From Candidatus Agathobaculum pullicola (lineage in GTDB: Bacteria; Bacillota; Clostridia; Oscillospirales; Butyricicoccaceae): 35,214 bases of DNA. A program made the translations under genes and the position numbers. Location of the stretch: assembly GCA_019115085.1 (NCBI GenBank), contig DXEF01000060.1:1-35214 (forward strand), read 5' to 3'. The notes below the pieces were generated by a model, which saw nothing but the letters and a program-made list of their open reading frames with translations, was not told the DNA's origin and made no database searches. Positions 6,834 to 16,238 of this stretch are shown here, piece after piece. The stretch's first letter is position 1, and each line of letters starts with the position of its first letter.

Positions 6834-6880
6834 AAAAGCGCCGTCCCAACCGGTCATAATCCGGTGGGACGGCGCTTTTT
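6834..6880. terminator. Bidirectional terminator between bioY and the flavodiiron gene
   Basis: AGCGCCGTCCC/GGGACGGCGCT forms an 11-bp stem (6837-6847/6866-6876), extended by ACCGG/CCGGT. It is flanked by an A run on the left and TTTTT on the right, so it can end the convergent transcripts from both sides. Confidence 0.9.
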
Positions 6881-6927
6881 GGGAGTCTATGTGATATTAT
6901 TGTGCTCCGAACTAAAACAGAGATTGC

Positions 6928-8142
6928 TTACGAGTTGATCGATTCAACGATTACATCCGCAAGAGACTCCAGCTCGCTGGCCTTGTCAGGCAGCAATGCG
7001 GAAGCCATGGACAGACGCTCGTTGAGTACGGTCATATTCTTAAGCTCCTCGTCGATGAACTTCTGCATCAGATCGCCTGATTTAACCGCCCACGATCCGT
7101 TCTCAATGATGGCAAAGGTGCGGTTCTGCAGGTTGAGTGCCTTCATATCCATCAGGTAATTGTGCATAACCGGATAGATACCCAGGTTATATGTGACAGA
7201 TGCCAGTACAACATGGCTCAGGCGGAAAGTTTCGGAAATGAGGTAGGAAACATGGGTGTTGGAAACATCGTACAGCCAAACATTGGTGACACCCTTATCG
7301 CACAGACGGCTGGCCAGTGCCTGCGCTGCGGACTCTGTGTTGCCGTACATCGAGGCGTACACGATCATAACGCCCTTTTCTTCCGGCTCATAGCGGCTCC
7401 AGTGATCGTACTTATCGATGAAGTAACCCAAATCCTTGCGCCAGACCGGACCATGCAGCGGGCAGATAAACTTGATCTGGTCCAGAATGCCGGCAGCCTT
7501 GCCGAGCAACAACTGCACGTGAGGGCCATATTTGCCAACGATGTTGGTCAGATAACGGCGAGCATCGTCAATCCAGTCACGGTCGAAGTTGACTTCGTCC
7601 GCGAACAGCTTGCCATCCAGTGCGCCGAACGAACCGAACGCGTCAGCCGAGAACAGTACGCCATTGGTGGTATCAAAGGTGACCATAGCCTCAGGCCAGT
7701 GTACCATGGGCGCGGCAACAAAGGTTACCACATGCTTGCCGAAGCTCTGGGTATCGCCTTCCTTGACCTCGATTAATTCATGGCCGTCGATGTCAAAGCC
7801 AAACTGGCGCATGAGCATGAATGCCTTTTCGGTGGAAATCACCTTGACGGACGGATAACGAATCAGAACCTCTTCAATGGAAGCGCCGTGGTCGGGTTCC
7901 ATGTGGTTGATGACCAGATAATCCAGCGAACGGCCGTCCAGCAGATGCTCGACGTTCTCCAGCAGCTGGCGGCAGGCCGACCAGTCGACGGTATCAAACA
8001 GAACGGTCTGTTCATCGAGCAGCAGATACGCGTTGTAAGACACGCCGCGCGGGATGGGGTGGATATTTTCAAACAGAGCAAGACGATGGTCGTTCGCGCC
8101 GACCCAATAGAGATCGTCCGTTACATTGCGTACGCAGTACAT
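6928..8142 (-). CDS. fprA: Flavodiiron protein (FprA-type A flavoprotein), oxygen or NO reductase
   Basis: This 404-residue protein has an N-terminal metallo-beta-lactamase-like diiron domain (1-250) and a C-terminal flavodoxin domain (257-400), the class A flavodiiron architecture and length. Diiron ligands are visible: H80-x-E82-x-D84-H85 (NHMEPDH), H148, D167 and H230. The FMN phosphate loop is SMYGNTE at 264-270. Such enzymes reduce O2 to water or NO to N2O in the cytoplasm with electrons from rubredoxin. Its ribosome site (AAGGAGG) lies in the 23-nt gap after the upstream gene, which ends in a rubredoxin domain, so donor and acceptor are made from one operon. It ends at a shared terminator. 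Confidence 0.95.
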   Translation of the reverse strand: MYCVRNVTDDLYWVGANDHRLALFENIHPIPRGVSYNAYLLLDEQTVLFDTVDWSACRQLLENVEHLLDGRSLDYLVINHMEPDHGASIEEVLIRYPSVKVISTEKAFMLMRQFGFDIDGHELIEVKEGDTQSFGKHVVTFVAAPMVHWPEAMVTFDTTNGVLFSADAFGSFGALDGKLFADEVNFDRDWIDDARRYLTNIVGKYGPHVQLLLGKAAGILDQIKFICPLHGPVWRKDLGYFIDKYDHWSRYEPEEKGVMIVYASMYGNTESAAQALASRLCDKGVTNVWLYDVSNTHVSYLISETFRLSHVVLASVTYNLGIYPVMHNYLMDMKALNLQNRTFAIIENGSWAVKSGDLMQKFIDEELKNMTVLNERLSMASALLPDKASELESLADVIVESINS

Positions 8143-8165
8143 ATATTCTCCTCCTTATTTTCCGG

Positions 8166-10076
8166 TCAGCCTTCAATAAACATCTCTTTGCCTTCGCCGC
8201 ATTCCGGGCAAATCCAATCCTCAGGCAGCTTTTCAAACAGCGTGCCGGGAGCGATTTCGGCATCCTCGTCACCCACCTCGGGGACATATTCGTAGCCGCA
8301 GCCGCCGCAGACATAGCGCTTGCCGATCGGCTCGGGCTTGGGCACGGGCGGGCGCTTCATCTTAACCATGGGCGGTGCAGGCTGCTTTTCGCCCGTATCG
8401 AGCGCAGCGGTCAACAGCGGCAGGATTTCATTGACATCGCCTACAATGCCGTAGTCGCAATTCTTAAAGATAGGCGCATTGCCATTCTTATTGATTGCAA
8501 CAATAGTAGAGGCGTCCTTGATGCCCTTAAGGTGCTGAATCGCGCCAGAAATGCCGCAGGCGATGTACAGGTTGCCCTTGAACTTCTGACCGGACATACC
8601 GACATAGCGGTCAAGCGGCACATATTTGAGCGTTTCTGCCACCGGACGAGAGGAACCGACCGCAGCGCCGGCAGCGCGCGCCAAATCCTCAATCAGCTGC
8701 ATATTTTCCTTGCTGCCGATACCCTGACCAGCGGAAACCACACGCTCAGCCTGCGTAATCGGGGTGTCGATCGGGATGCCGACCGTGAAGTCGTGGCCGT
8801 CCTTCTGCAGTGCCGCAACCAGTGCTGCGACCTTCTCTTCCGAAGAGCCTTCCTTAAGAATGTTGCGCTTGCGCACGCCGGTTACCGGTGCGGGCTTCTT
8901 CGGACGGCTGGACGAGCCGCCTTCGCTCTTGGGCGGCTTGCCCAAAATATTTGCGGAGATAACGACGCGCTGAATTTCATTGGTGCCCTCATAGATCGTG
9001 GTGATCTTGGCATCGCGGTACATGCGCTCTACATCCATGCCCTTGAGGAAGCCTGTGCCGCCGAAGATCTGCAGTGCATCGTTGGTTACTTCAAGCGAAA
9101 TATCGGATGCGTACATCTTGGCCATGGCAGCTTCCGTGGCGTACGGCTCGTGCGCTTCCTTCAGCTCGGCTGCGGAGTAGACCAGCATGCGAGCGCAGCG
9201 CAGCTTGGTCGCCATGTCCGCGATTTTGAACGAAAGAGCCTGCTGGAAGCCGATCGGCTTGCCGAACTGAACGCGTTCCTTTGCGTAGTCGACCGCCGCT
9301 TCGTATGCGCCCTGCGCAATACCGAGTGCCTGTGATGCAATGCCGATGCGTCCGCCGTCCAGCGTTGCCATGGCGATTTTGAAGCCCTGGCCTTCCTTGC
9401 CGAGCAGGTTTTCCTTGGGAACCTTGACATCATTGAAGATGAGTTCCGCGGTGGACGAGGAGCGGATGCCCATTTTGTCATAGTGGTCGCCGAAAGTGAA
9501 GCCTTCCCAGCCCTTTTCAACGATGAACGCGGAGATGCCGCGGGTGCCGATATCCGGCGTGGTAACCGCGAATACAACATAAGTATCCGCCTTGGGGGCG
9601 TTGGTAATGAAAATCTTGCCGCCGTTGAGCAGGTAATAGTCGCCCTTGTCAATGGCAGTGGTTTCGGTGCCGCCCGCGTCCGAGCCGGCATTGGGTTCGG
9701 TCAGGCCGAAAGCGCCGATTTTCTCGCCCTTTGCCAGCGGGACGAGGTATTTCTGCTTCTGCTCTTCCGTGCCGAACGCGAAAATTGGCCAGGAACCGAG
9801 CGATACATGGGCGGACAGGATAACGCCCGTGCCGCCGTCTACGCGCGAAAGCTCTTCTACTGCAATCGCGTAGCTCAGCACATCCAGACCGGCGCCGCCG
9901 TACTCCTTGGGGTAGGGCAGTCCCATAAAACCAAGCTCGCCCATTTTCTTGACAGCTTCCGCCGGGAATTCATTTTCTTTGTCCATGAGGAAAGCCTGTG
10001 GCTTTACCTCGGTTTCCGCAAAGGCGCGGATTTCAGCGCGCAGTTTCTCATGCGCGTCGGTAGTTCGGAACAACAT
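8166..10076 (-). CDS. Triple fusion: acyl-CoA (butyryl-CoA-like) dehydrogenase - EtfA FAD domain - rubredoxin
   Basis: The protein has 636 residues. Residues 1-380 are a complete acyl-CoA dehydrogenase, with flavin-binding LTEPNAGSD (125-133), catalytic base E363 in [10 protein letters not shown] and the butyryl-type [18 protein letters not shown] Pro/Lys/Ser linker follows (380-410). Residues about 440-560 match the C-terminal FAD domain of electron-transfer flavoprotein alpha ([39 protein letters not shown]); EtfB and the EtfA N-terminal domain are absent. Residues 586-636 are a rubredoxin with C590-x2-C593 and C623-x2-C626. The order implies flow from acyl-CoA through FAD and the second FAD to the rubredoxin iron and then to the adjacent flavodiiron protein. 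That is inference from domain content. The ribosome site is AAGGAGG. Confidence 0.92.
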   Translation of the reverse strand: MLFRTTDAHEKLRAEIRAFAETEVKPQAFLMDKENEFPAEAVKKMGELGFMGLPYPKEYGGAGLDVLSYAIAVEELSRVDGGTGVILSAHVSLGSWPIFAFGTEEQKQKYLVPLAKGEKIGAFGLTEPNAGSDAGGTETTAIDKGDYYLLNGGKIFITNAPKADTYVVFAVTTPDIGTRGISAFIVEKGWEGFTFGDHYDKMGIRSSSTAELIFNDVKVPKENLLGKEGQGFKIAMATLDGGRIGIASQALGIAQGAYEAAVDYAKERVQFGKPIGFQQALSFKIADMATKLRCARMLVYSAAELKEAHEPYATEAAMAKMYASDISLEVTNDALQIFGGTGFLKGMDVERMYRDAKITTIYEGTNEIQRVVISANILGKPPKSEGGSSSRPKKPAPVTGVRKRNILKEGSSEEKVAALVAALQKDGHDFTVGIPIDTPITQAERVVSAGQGIGSKENMQLIEDLARAAGAAVGSSRPVAETLKYVPLDRYVGMSGQKFKGNLYIACGISGAIQHLKGIKDASTIVAINKNGNAPIFKNCDYGIVGDVNEILPLLTAALDTGEKQPAPPMVKMKRPPVPKPEPIGKRYVCGGCGYEYVPEVGDEDAEIAPGTLFEKLPEDWICPECGEGKEMFIEG

Positions 10077-10542
10077 GGGGAAACCTCCTTAATCAGCATT
10101 GCTTCTAAATAATATGTATTATCCTTAACTGACAACAAAAGGATACCATAAAGGTATTGTTTCAGTCAAGTGCAATTTACACAAAATTCCCAATAGAAAT
10201 TTATATATAAATAAATATTCATATAAAGTGCACAAATAAAACTGACGTGATTCGACTGAATGGTCAAAAGCATCGATGGGAATAGGTAAATCAACTGGAG
10301 AGGGTAGTAGGTATTACGGACTGAAAGTAGCCTTGGGCTTCTGACATCATCTTGAGGATATGCAGGCAAGAATGAATGGCGAGATATATCCTGATGACAG
10401 GCATAAAAAGGGCAATAACATGGAAATTTTGCGATTTTTTATCATGTATTGTATAAAGGCATGCTTTGTCGTTCTTTTCTTTTTCCGGGCGCTATGTTAT
10501 ACTTTATCATAATAGATATGGACTGGATTGAGAGGGATTCCT
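10077..10542. other. AT-rich divergent intergenic region with promoters in both directions
   Basis: For the plus-strand gene an extended -10 is visible: TG-T-TATACT (10495-10503), with only a weak -35. For the minus-strand fusion gene a possible pair is TTGTTG, 18 nt, TATTAT (10138-10133 and 10114-10109), less certain. The middle (10170-10460) is AT-rich at first and then mixed. I see no gene, tRNA or recognisable riboswitch in it. Confidence 0.4.
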
Positions 10543-11451
10543 ATGACAAAACAACCGCAGCGAAAAAAAGCATGTGCGGAATTGAATCAGGAAAATCGTC
10601 ACCGCACACGCCGCCGTCTGACCATTCGCGGCGTTCTTTCATTTTTCATTGTGCTGACCTTTGTGCGCGCGGCTTTCATGCACCGGTATGAAAATATGTT
10701 TGTCTGTGTGCTGTCGCTAGCGCTGTTCTGCGTACCGATGCTGATTGAGCGCAGTCTGGACATTGACATTCCGCCGCTGATGGAAGCGATTATTTACTGC
10801 TTCATTTTTGCTGCGGAAATTCTCGGGGAAATCAACTCGTTTTACACGATTATTCCCGGATGGGATACTATGCTGCACACCATCAACGGCTTTCTGGTTG
10901 CCGCGGTCGGTTTTGCGCTGGTGGATTTGTTTAATCGCAGCGAGCGGTTTACTTTTAAGCTGTCGCCGCTGTTTTTGGCAATTGTGGCGTTCTGCTTTTC
11001 GATGACAGTCGGCGTTTTATGGGAATTTTTCGAGTTTGGCGCGGATCAGATGCTGGGAACCGATATGCAGAAGGATTTTATTGTGCGCACCGTCAATTCG
11101 GTTTCGCTCAACCCGGACGGACTGAATACCGTGGTGCATGTGCCGATTGAGAGTCTGGTTGTCAACGGAGAGGACTGGATGCAGTTTCCGGGCGGCTATC
11201 TGGACATTGGCCTTATCGACACGATGAAGGACTTGCAGGTCAATTTTATTGGCGCGGTAGCGTTTTCAATTATTGGATATTTTTATGTAAAAACACGCGG
11301 CAAAGGCAAGCTCGCCGCGTCGCTGATTCCGATTGTGCTTGACCCGCAGAATAACGAGCAGGAAGAAAAAGGATTGAAGAAAAAGGCTCCGGACAGGGAA
11401 CCAAATGCGGAGCGGCCCCGTCCAATCAATCAGAACGACGAAAAGGAGTAG
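10543..11451 (+). CDS. Multi-pass membrane protein, DUF2238/YjdF-like
   Basis: The start at ATG 10543 is set by GAGAGGG seven nt upstream; a TTG 15 nt earlier has no ribosome site. The 302-residue product has a basic N-terminus, about six to seven membrane helices between residues 30 and 250, and a charged Lys/Glu/Asn-rich cytoplasmic tail. Motifs such as PGWDTMLHTINGFL, SMTVGVLWEFFEFGAD and LIDTMKDLQVNFIGA resemble the DUF2238 (YjdF-type) family, which has conserved acidic and His residues in membrane helices and no known function. The stop codon overlaps the ribosome site of the downstream SLH gene, so the two are probably co-transcribed. Confidence 0.75.
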   Translation: MTKQPQRKKACAELNQENRHRTRRRLTIRGVLSFFIVLTFVRAAFMHRYENMFVCVLSLALFCVPMLIERSLDIDIPPLMEAIIYCFIFAAEILGEINSFYTIIPGWDTMLHTINGFLVAAVGFALVDLFNRSERFTFKLSPLFLAIVAFCFSMTVGVLWEFFEFGADQMLGTDMQKDFIVRTVNSVSLNPDGLNTVVHVPIESLVVNGEDWMQFPGGYLDIGLIDTMKDLQVNFIGAVAFSIIGYFYVKTRGKGKLAASLIPIVLDPQNNEQEEKGLKKKAPDREPNAERPRPINQNDEKE

Positions 11452-11458
11452 TTTTCTG

Positions 11459-13237
11459 ATGAAAAAGCAAGTGACCGCGGCGTCTCTCGCCGCGCTGGTG
11501 GCGATTTCCGCGCTGCCGATTTCTGCGTGTGCGGCCGCTATGGGAGACATGGCGCAGGCAAAAACGCCGGTGCTTAACACGACCGACCACATGCAGTATA
11601 TGAATGGCTATGCGGACGGTACGTTCCGTCCGGACGCACCGATTACCCGCGCTGAGGCCTGCAAGCTGATTTCCTCTCTGCTGACCGAGTCCTCCGGCGG
11701 CGGGGATTACCTGTTCACCGATGTGCCGCAGGACGCGTGGTATGCCGCAGCAGTCGGAGAGATGACTGGCTATTCGCTCGTTAGCGGTTATGCGGACGGC
11801 ACATTCCGTCCGGACGCAAACATTACGCGCGCTGAGTTTGTCACCATCCTGTCGCGCATCCCGCACGACGATATCGGAACCGAGGGCAGTTTTTCGGATG
11901 TACCCAAGACCCACTGGGCGTATGAGGCGGTGCAGACCGCGCTGGCACAGGGATGGGTTGCGGGCGACCCGTCCGGCCTGTTCCGTCCGGATGATTCGAT
12001 TACCCGCGCGGAGGCTGTGACCGTACTCAATCGGATTTTAGGGCGTATGGGCGACGCAGTGATGGCGTCGACCGGCGAGGGCATCCGTGTGATGCCGGAC
12101 GTGCCGGACACGCATTGGGCATATCTGGCGATGCTGGAAGCAACGACCGACCACGAATATGAGATGGCTGACAGCGTAGAGTATTGGACTTCGTATGACA
12201 AGGAGATCACCACACTGGCGGAAGGCTGGCATAATATTAACGGCTTGCTGTTTCATGTCAACGGTGCGCAGCAGTTCGATTATAATACCACGGTGGACGG
12301 TCTGGAGCTGGATCGCAATGGTCGTTACACGACCGGCTCGGAGGAGCTGGATAAGCTGCTGACGCAGGCGGTCGCGGGTGTGGTCAATGACAAGATGACG
12401 CAGATGGAGAAGCTGCGCGCGGTATATGACTACGCCAAGAAAACCTTCGGTTATCTGGGTATCGGCACGGTCGACACCACGGTGGACGGCTGGGAGATTG
12501 AGCAGGCGATCAATATGCTGACTGACAAGCGCGGCAATTGCTATTCGTGGTCGAGTGTGTTCACATACCTTGCCCGTCAGGTAGGATTCGATGCCAAGGC
12601 CATCGTCGGTACGGGCGTGTCCCCCAAGGGCAGCGAGTCCGTGCACGCATGGACGGAAATCACAATTGACGGCGTAGCTTACACCTTCGACCCGCAGATT
12701 GAGAGCGTGTATGCGGCGCGTTACGGCGAAAACTATGATCTGTTCATGAAGCAGTACGGCCAAGCCGAATGGGGCTACAAGAAGGCGGAGGAGCCGGAGC
12801 AGCCTGCTGAGCCGGAAACGCCGGAAGCGGACGCTTCTCTGGTGGCGCTGATGGATAAGATTTACGGTGATAGAAAGGATATCATGGTTGGCCAGACCGT
12901 GCTGTATAACGGCATGGGTGCGGATGGAACGACGCAGCCGCTGAGCTGGTATCTCGGCACAGAGGATGTGCAGTTTGAGGCCGGCCTTGCGTCCGAGGCC
13001 ATGATTTCTTCGCAGGCACATTCGATTGTGCTGCTGCGCATGCCAGCGGGCGCGGACATGGAAGCGGCCAAGGCGAAAATCGCGGAGAGCATCGACCCGT
13101 TCAAGTGGATTTGCGTCGGTGTCAATCCGGATAAGGTACGCGTGGAGAGTAACGGCGATCTTATTTGCGTTGTGCTCGATGACCAGAACAGCGATTACTA
13201 CGCAGACAATTTCCTGTCCTTCGCAGTAGCAGAATAA
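11459..13237 (+). CDS. Secreted SLH-domain protein with transglutaminase-like and DUF4358-like domains
   Basis: The ATG at 11459 follows AAAAGGAG by 10 nt. The 592 residues begin with a signal peptide (MKKQVTAASLAALVAISALP, cleavage near ISACAAA). Three S-layer homology repeats follow at about 44-90, 104-150 and 165-210, each with GYADGTFRPD-like and ITRAE motifs, and should bind wall polymers. Residues about 300-425 form a transglutaminase-like core with Cys361 (RGNCYSWSS), His396 (SVHAWTE) and Asp411 (TFDPQ), a complete triad. After a Glu/Pro-rich linker (443-458), the C-terminus (about 460-592) resembles DUF4358. It is likely a surface protease, amidase or crosslinker; the substrate is unknown. 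It is probably co-transcribed with the upstream membrane protein. Confidence 0.88.
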   Translation: MKKQVTAASLAALVAISALPISACAAAMGDMAQAKTPVLNTTDHMQYMNGYADGTFRPDAPITRAEACKLISSLLTESSGGGDYLFTDVPQDAWYAAAVGEMTGYSLVSGYADGTFRPDANITRAEFVTILSRIPHDDIGTEGSFSDVPKTHWAYEAVQTALAQGWVAGDPSGLFRPDDSITRAEAVTVLNRILGRMGDAVMASTGEGIRVMPDVPDTHWAYLAMLEATTDHEYEMADSVEYWTSYDKEITTLAEGWHNINGLLFHVNGAQQFDYNTTVDGLELDRNGRYTTGSEELDKLLTQAVAGVVNDKMTQMEKLRAVYDYAKKTFGYLGIGTVDTTVDGWEIEQAINMLTDKRGNCYSWSSVFTYLARQVGFDAKAIVGTGVSPKGSESVHAWTEITIDGVAYTFDPQIESVYAARYGENYDLFMKQYGQAEWGYKKAEEPEQPAEPETPEADASLVALMDKIYGDRKDIMVGQTVLYNGMGADGTTQPLSWYLGTEDVQFEAGLASEAMISSQAHSIVLLRMPAGADMEAAKAKIAESIDPFKWICVGVNPDKVRVESNGDLICVVLDDQNSDYYADNFLSFAVAE

Positions 13238-13256
13238 ACCAGATGAAATGACAAAC

Positions 13257-13292
13257 AAAAGGCGCGCAGCCGATCGGCTGCGCGCCTTTTTG
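13257..13292. terminator. Bidirectional terminator between the SLH gene and fbp
   Basis: AAGGCGCGCAGCCGA is followed directly by its complement (13259-13288), a near-perfect palindrome flanked by AAAA on the left and TTTTT on the right. It serves the convergent SLH and fbp transcripts. Confidence 0.92.
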
Positions 13293-13308
13293 CGCCTCTA
13301 AGCGGAAA

Positions 13309-15285
13309 TTAACCCTCGCGGTTATCTTCTTTGATTTCGCCGCGGCGGAATGCCGCGAGCAGTTCTTTCAGATCGTTTATGGTCTGTTGGAGCGCATGGC
13401 CAATATCGGTTTCCCGGATGCGGATGCGGTTTTCCGAACGGTCGAACGCCATTGAGGTAGATAGGATATCCTTGTTGTCGCGGATGGCGGTTTCTTTGCC
13501 GGGGAACGGCTCGTGCGCAGTGATGTGAATACCCCACGAGTCGAATACCAGTGTGTAGCCCGCGATGCCGGTGGTCGGCTGGTAGGCGCGGCAGAAGCCG
13601 CCATCGATTACAATTAAACGGCCGCCCGCCTTGATGGGGCTTTCGCCGTCCTTGGTTTTTACCGGTACATGGCCGTTGACAATATGGCAGTGGTCGCCCT
13701 CCAGACCGAATTCCTGCAGGATGCGCACACAGGCAGCGTCCTCATTGTAGAAGGAGTAGTACGGGTTTTTCGGCTCGGCCCACGTGGATTTATCCTCGAT
13801 CAGGCGGCGTTCAAAGGTGGCAATGTGGTCGCGCCCAAAGGACGGCGAGTGGCGGCCGCACCAGAGAAACCACAGGAAATCCTTGCCGAACTGCCGTTCT
13901 TTCGTGCCCTCGCGCGCATAGTAGCCTTCGCGTGCGACGGTTTCGCACCAGTCCATCAGCGCTTTGCCGGAAAGCTGCTGCCCACCAAAGGAGAATTGCA
14001 GGAATTCGCCCTTATCGTCCATCGGGATGCAGCCATGGAACAGCAAATTGCCGTTGAAGCACTTGTACAGTCCGCCTTTGGAATAGAGAAAACCAATGTG
14101 CCGCTGTAATTTTTCGCTGCGCAGGAAAGCATTTTTCAGCTGCGCCATCAGGGCGTGCTCTTCAGGGGTCAAGCGGTAAGGATCAGCCGGATCGATGGTC
14201 GGGAAGTCGCAGTCGCGCAGTTGGTATTCGCCGGTTGGCAGGGTGACCGTCCCCTTTTTAAAGTCGATTTTATCGAGCAACAGACGGTCATCCATATGGA
14301 AGGAGGGATTGCGACGGATGGTCTGCCCTTCGAGCTTGAACTGGATGACGGCAATTGCCTTGTGCATGCGCGCGGCGCGCGCGGTGTCCACGCCGGTCTG
14401 CTCGGCCGGTTCCAGCGTCTTGGGCAGGAAACAGGATACGTCGCGGCCACGGTAGGTTTCGTCCGCGAACAGCGCGAGCGGGCGCAGGCTGATGCCGTAG
14501 CCGGTCTCGATGACATCCAGATTGTTGTAGGTGATGGAGTTGCTCAAAACGGTTGCAATACAGGTGCGGCTACCGGTAGCGGCACCCATCCACAGCACGT
14601 CGTGGTTGCCCCACTGAATATCGACCGAGTGGTGTTCCATCAGCATGTCCATAATGATATCAGCGCGCGGGCCACGGTCAAAAATGTCGCCGACAATGTG
14701 CAAATGGTCGACCACCAGCCGCTTGATAAGGTTGCACATCGAGATGATAAACTCCTCCGCGCGGTCGGTTTCGATGATGGAGGAGATAACGGTGTCGAAG
14801 TAGGCTCGTTTGTTGTAAATATCGTTATTCTTGTTGAGTAGCTCGTTAATGATATCGCCATTCCAGCGCGGCAGGGCACGGCGTACCTTGGCACGCGTGT
14901 ACTTGGAGGCGCACAGGCGGCAGATTTCGAGCAGACGGCTGAGTGTGATGCGATACCACTCGGCGCGGTCGGGCGAGGCCGCGACCAGTTCCTCGAGTTT
15001 TTCCTCCGGGTAGTAGATGAGCGTGGCAAGTTTGGCGCGCTCGTCGGTGGGCAGACTGTCGCGCAGCACAATGTCCACCTTTTCTCGTACTGCGCCCGAA
15101 GCGTTGTTTAGGATATGTACAAAGGCGTCCGCTTCGCCATGCAGATCGCTCATGAAGTGCTCGGTGCCTTTGGGCAGGCTGAGAATAGCCTGTAAATGGA
15201 TAATTTCACTGCTGGCCGCGCGCACATTGGGATATTGCAGCGCGAGCAGGCGTAGATATTTTTGACGGTCGGTGCAGTTGTCCAT
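13309..15285 (-). CDS. fbp: Fructose-1,6-bisphosphatase, class III
   Basis: The 658-residue length fits the class III (FBPase_2, PF06874) family of Firmicutes, such as B. subtilis Fbp (about 670). It hydrolyses fructose 1,6-bisphosphate to fructose 6-phosphate in gluconeogenesis. Metallophosphatase motifs are clear: MSDLHGEADAF (45-55), GDIFDRG (199-205) and WGNHDVLWMGA (225-235), then further conserved blocks including NGHVPVKTKDGESPIKAGGR and VIDGGFCRAYQ. The ATG is preceded by a GAGAGGAG ribosome site. It appears to be its own transcription unit, because a terminator separates it from the upstream ttcA-like gene. Confidence 0.95.
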   Translation of the reverse strand: MDNCTDRQKYLRLLALQYPNVRAASSEIIHLQAILSLPKGTEHFMSDLHGEADAFVHILNNASGAVREKVDIVLRDSLPTDERAKLATLIYYPEEKLEELVAASPDRAEWYRITLSRLLEICRLCASKYTRAKVRRALPRWNGDIINELLNKNNDIYNKRAYFDTVISSIIETDRAEEFIISMCNLIKRLVVDHLHIVGDIFDRGPRADIIMDMLMEHHSVDIQWGNHDVLWMGAATGSRTCIATVLSNSITYNNLDVIETGYGISLRPLALFADETYRGRDVSCFLPKTLEPAEQTGVDTARAARMHKAIAVIQFKLEGQTIRRNPSFHMDDRLLLDKIDFKKGTVTLPTGEYQLRDCDFPTIDPADPYRLTPEEHALMAQLKNAFLRSEKLQRHIGFLYSKGGLYKCFNGNLLFHGCIPMDDKGEFLQFSFGGQQLSGKALMDWCETVAREGYYAREGTKERQFGKDFLWFLWCGRHSPSFGRDHIATFERRLIEDKSTWAEPKNPYYSFYNEDAACVRILQEFGLEGDHCHIVNGHVPVKTKDGESPIKAGGRLIVIDGGFCRAYQPTTGIAGYTLVFDSWGIHITAHEPFPGKETAIRDNKDILSTSMAFDRSENRIRIRETDIGHALQQTINDLKELLAAFRRGEIKEDNREG

Positions 15286-15382
15286 AGAAAAGCTCCTCTC
15301 TGATATCTATTTTCTTTTGATACCTATTTTCTATAGTATGCCATAAAACAGAGGGAAACACAAAGGGATTTCTGTAAAATTG

Positions 15383-15414
15383 AAAAAAACGCCGTCTCCG
15401 GTTATGGGACGGCG
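15383..15414 (-). terminator. Terminator of the ttcA-like gene
   Basis: On the minus strand CGCCGTC/GACGGCG (15408-15414/15390-15396) forms a 7-bp stem followed by a run of T. It lies 11 nt beyond the ttcA-like stop. Confidence 0.8.
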
Positions 15415-15424
15415 GTGAGGGGGA

Positions 15425-16165
15425 TCATTTGGGGCGCTTGGGTGTGCGGGTGCGGTCGGGCGCCCAGCCCTGTAAAGGATAACGCTGCATGGCACCGAAA
15501 ATGCGATCGCGCAGGCCGGGCATGGTCTGTTCAAGGTTTTTGAGCAAATCCTTGATTTCCTGCCGCTTGGTGTTTCCGTCGGCCGGGCAGGGGTTGTGTA
15601 CGATAGGCAGCGCGTGCCGCTGCGCAAACGAGCGAATGTAATACTCAGGCGTATACAGCAGCGGACGGATGAGCGTGACGCCGGTACGGTCGAGGAAGGT
15701 GACCGGCTGAAAGCATGAGATGCGCCCCTCGTAGAACAGGGAAAGCATATAGGTTTCGACGACGTCGTCAAAATGATGGCCGAGCGCGACTTTTTTGCAG
15801 CCGGCCGCGAGCGCCGCCTCGTGCAGTGCGCCGCGGCGCATCTTGGCGCAGAGCGCGCAAGGGTTTTCCTCCTTACGGATATCAAAGATGATAGGGCCGA
15901 TTTGCGTCGGGATGCGGATGTAGTCCACGCCCAGCTCGTCGCACAGCGTCTGTACGGGGGAAAAGTCCATCTCGTCATAGCCCATTTCGAGCGTAATGGC
16001 GACGACTTCAAATTTCTTAGGATAAAAGGCGCGCAGCTTGGACAGCGCGACCAGCAGCGCGAGCGAATCCTTGCCGCCCGATACGCCGACGGCAATGCGG
16101 TCACCGTCCTCGATCATATGGTAATGGTCCACCGCGCGGCGGACATAAGAGAGCATTTTCTGCAT
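15425..16165 (-). CDS. ttcA: TtcA-family tRNA sulfurtransferase / ATP-pyrophosphatase
   Basis: This 246-residue protein carries the PP-loop SGGKDS (29-34), a CxxC pair at C103 and C106 (NPCALCAKMRRG), GHHFDDVVET (129-138) and a third conserved Cys193 (NPCPADGNTKR). The three cysteines and PP-loop fit TtcA, which uses a [4Fe-4S] cluster to make 2-thiocytidine at tRNA position 32. TilS-like lysidine synthetases lack this Cys set. In clostridia the family also includes close relatives whose target base is untested, so the substrate is inferred. It is a single gene with its own promoter and terminator, divergent from rplM-rpsI. Confidence 0.8.
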   Translation of the reverse strand: MQKMLSYVRRAVDHYHMIEDGDRIAVGVSGGKDSLALLVALSKLRAFYPKKFEVVAITLEMGYDEMDFSPVQTLCDELGVDYIRIPTQIGPIIFDIRKEENPCALCAKMRRGALHEAALAAGCKKVALGHHFDDVVETYMLSLFYEGRISCFQPVTFLDRTGVTLIRPLLYTPEYYIRSFAQRHALPIVHNPCPADGNTKRQEIKDLLKNLEQTMPGLRDRIFGAMQRYPLQGWAPDRTRTPKRPK

Positions 16166-16209
16166 AGTTTAGTCTCCGGTTTTTCGTAAAATGAAATCAA
16201 ATACAATTA

Positions 16210-16238
16210 TTTATAACAGAAAACCGGTGCGGACGCAA
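16210..16238 (-). promoter_or_regulatory. Promoter of the ttcA-like gene
   Basis: On the minus strand -35 TTGCGT (16238-16233), a 17-nt spacer and -10 TATAAA (16215-16210) lie about 45 nt before the start codon. Spacing and sequence fit SigA. Confidence 0.6.

Noticed and set aside
8532-9335. Long plus-strand open frames across the acyl-CoA dehydrogenase fusion
   Set aside because: They are antisense shadows of a GC-rich gene with strong codon bias; they have no ribosome sites and no family-like motifs.
10164-10195. Possible Rex (redox repressor) site upstream of the acyl-CoA dehydrogenase fusion, TTGTGTAAATTGCACTT on the minus strand
   Set aside because: The dyad is only partial compared with TTGTTAA-N4-TTAACAA-type sites, so it is not called despite the fitting context.
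12038-13258. Long minus-strand open frame opposite the SLH gene
   Set aside because: Composition is that of a reverse-complement shadow, and the plus-strand gene has a signal peptide, SLH repeats and a catalytic triad.
14155-14841. Plus-strand frame opposite fbp
   Set aside because: Antisense shadow; the minus-strand gene is a full-length class III fructose bisphosphatase.
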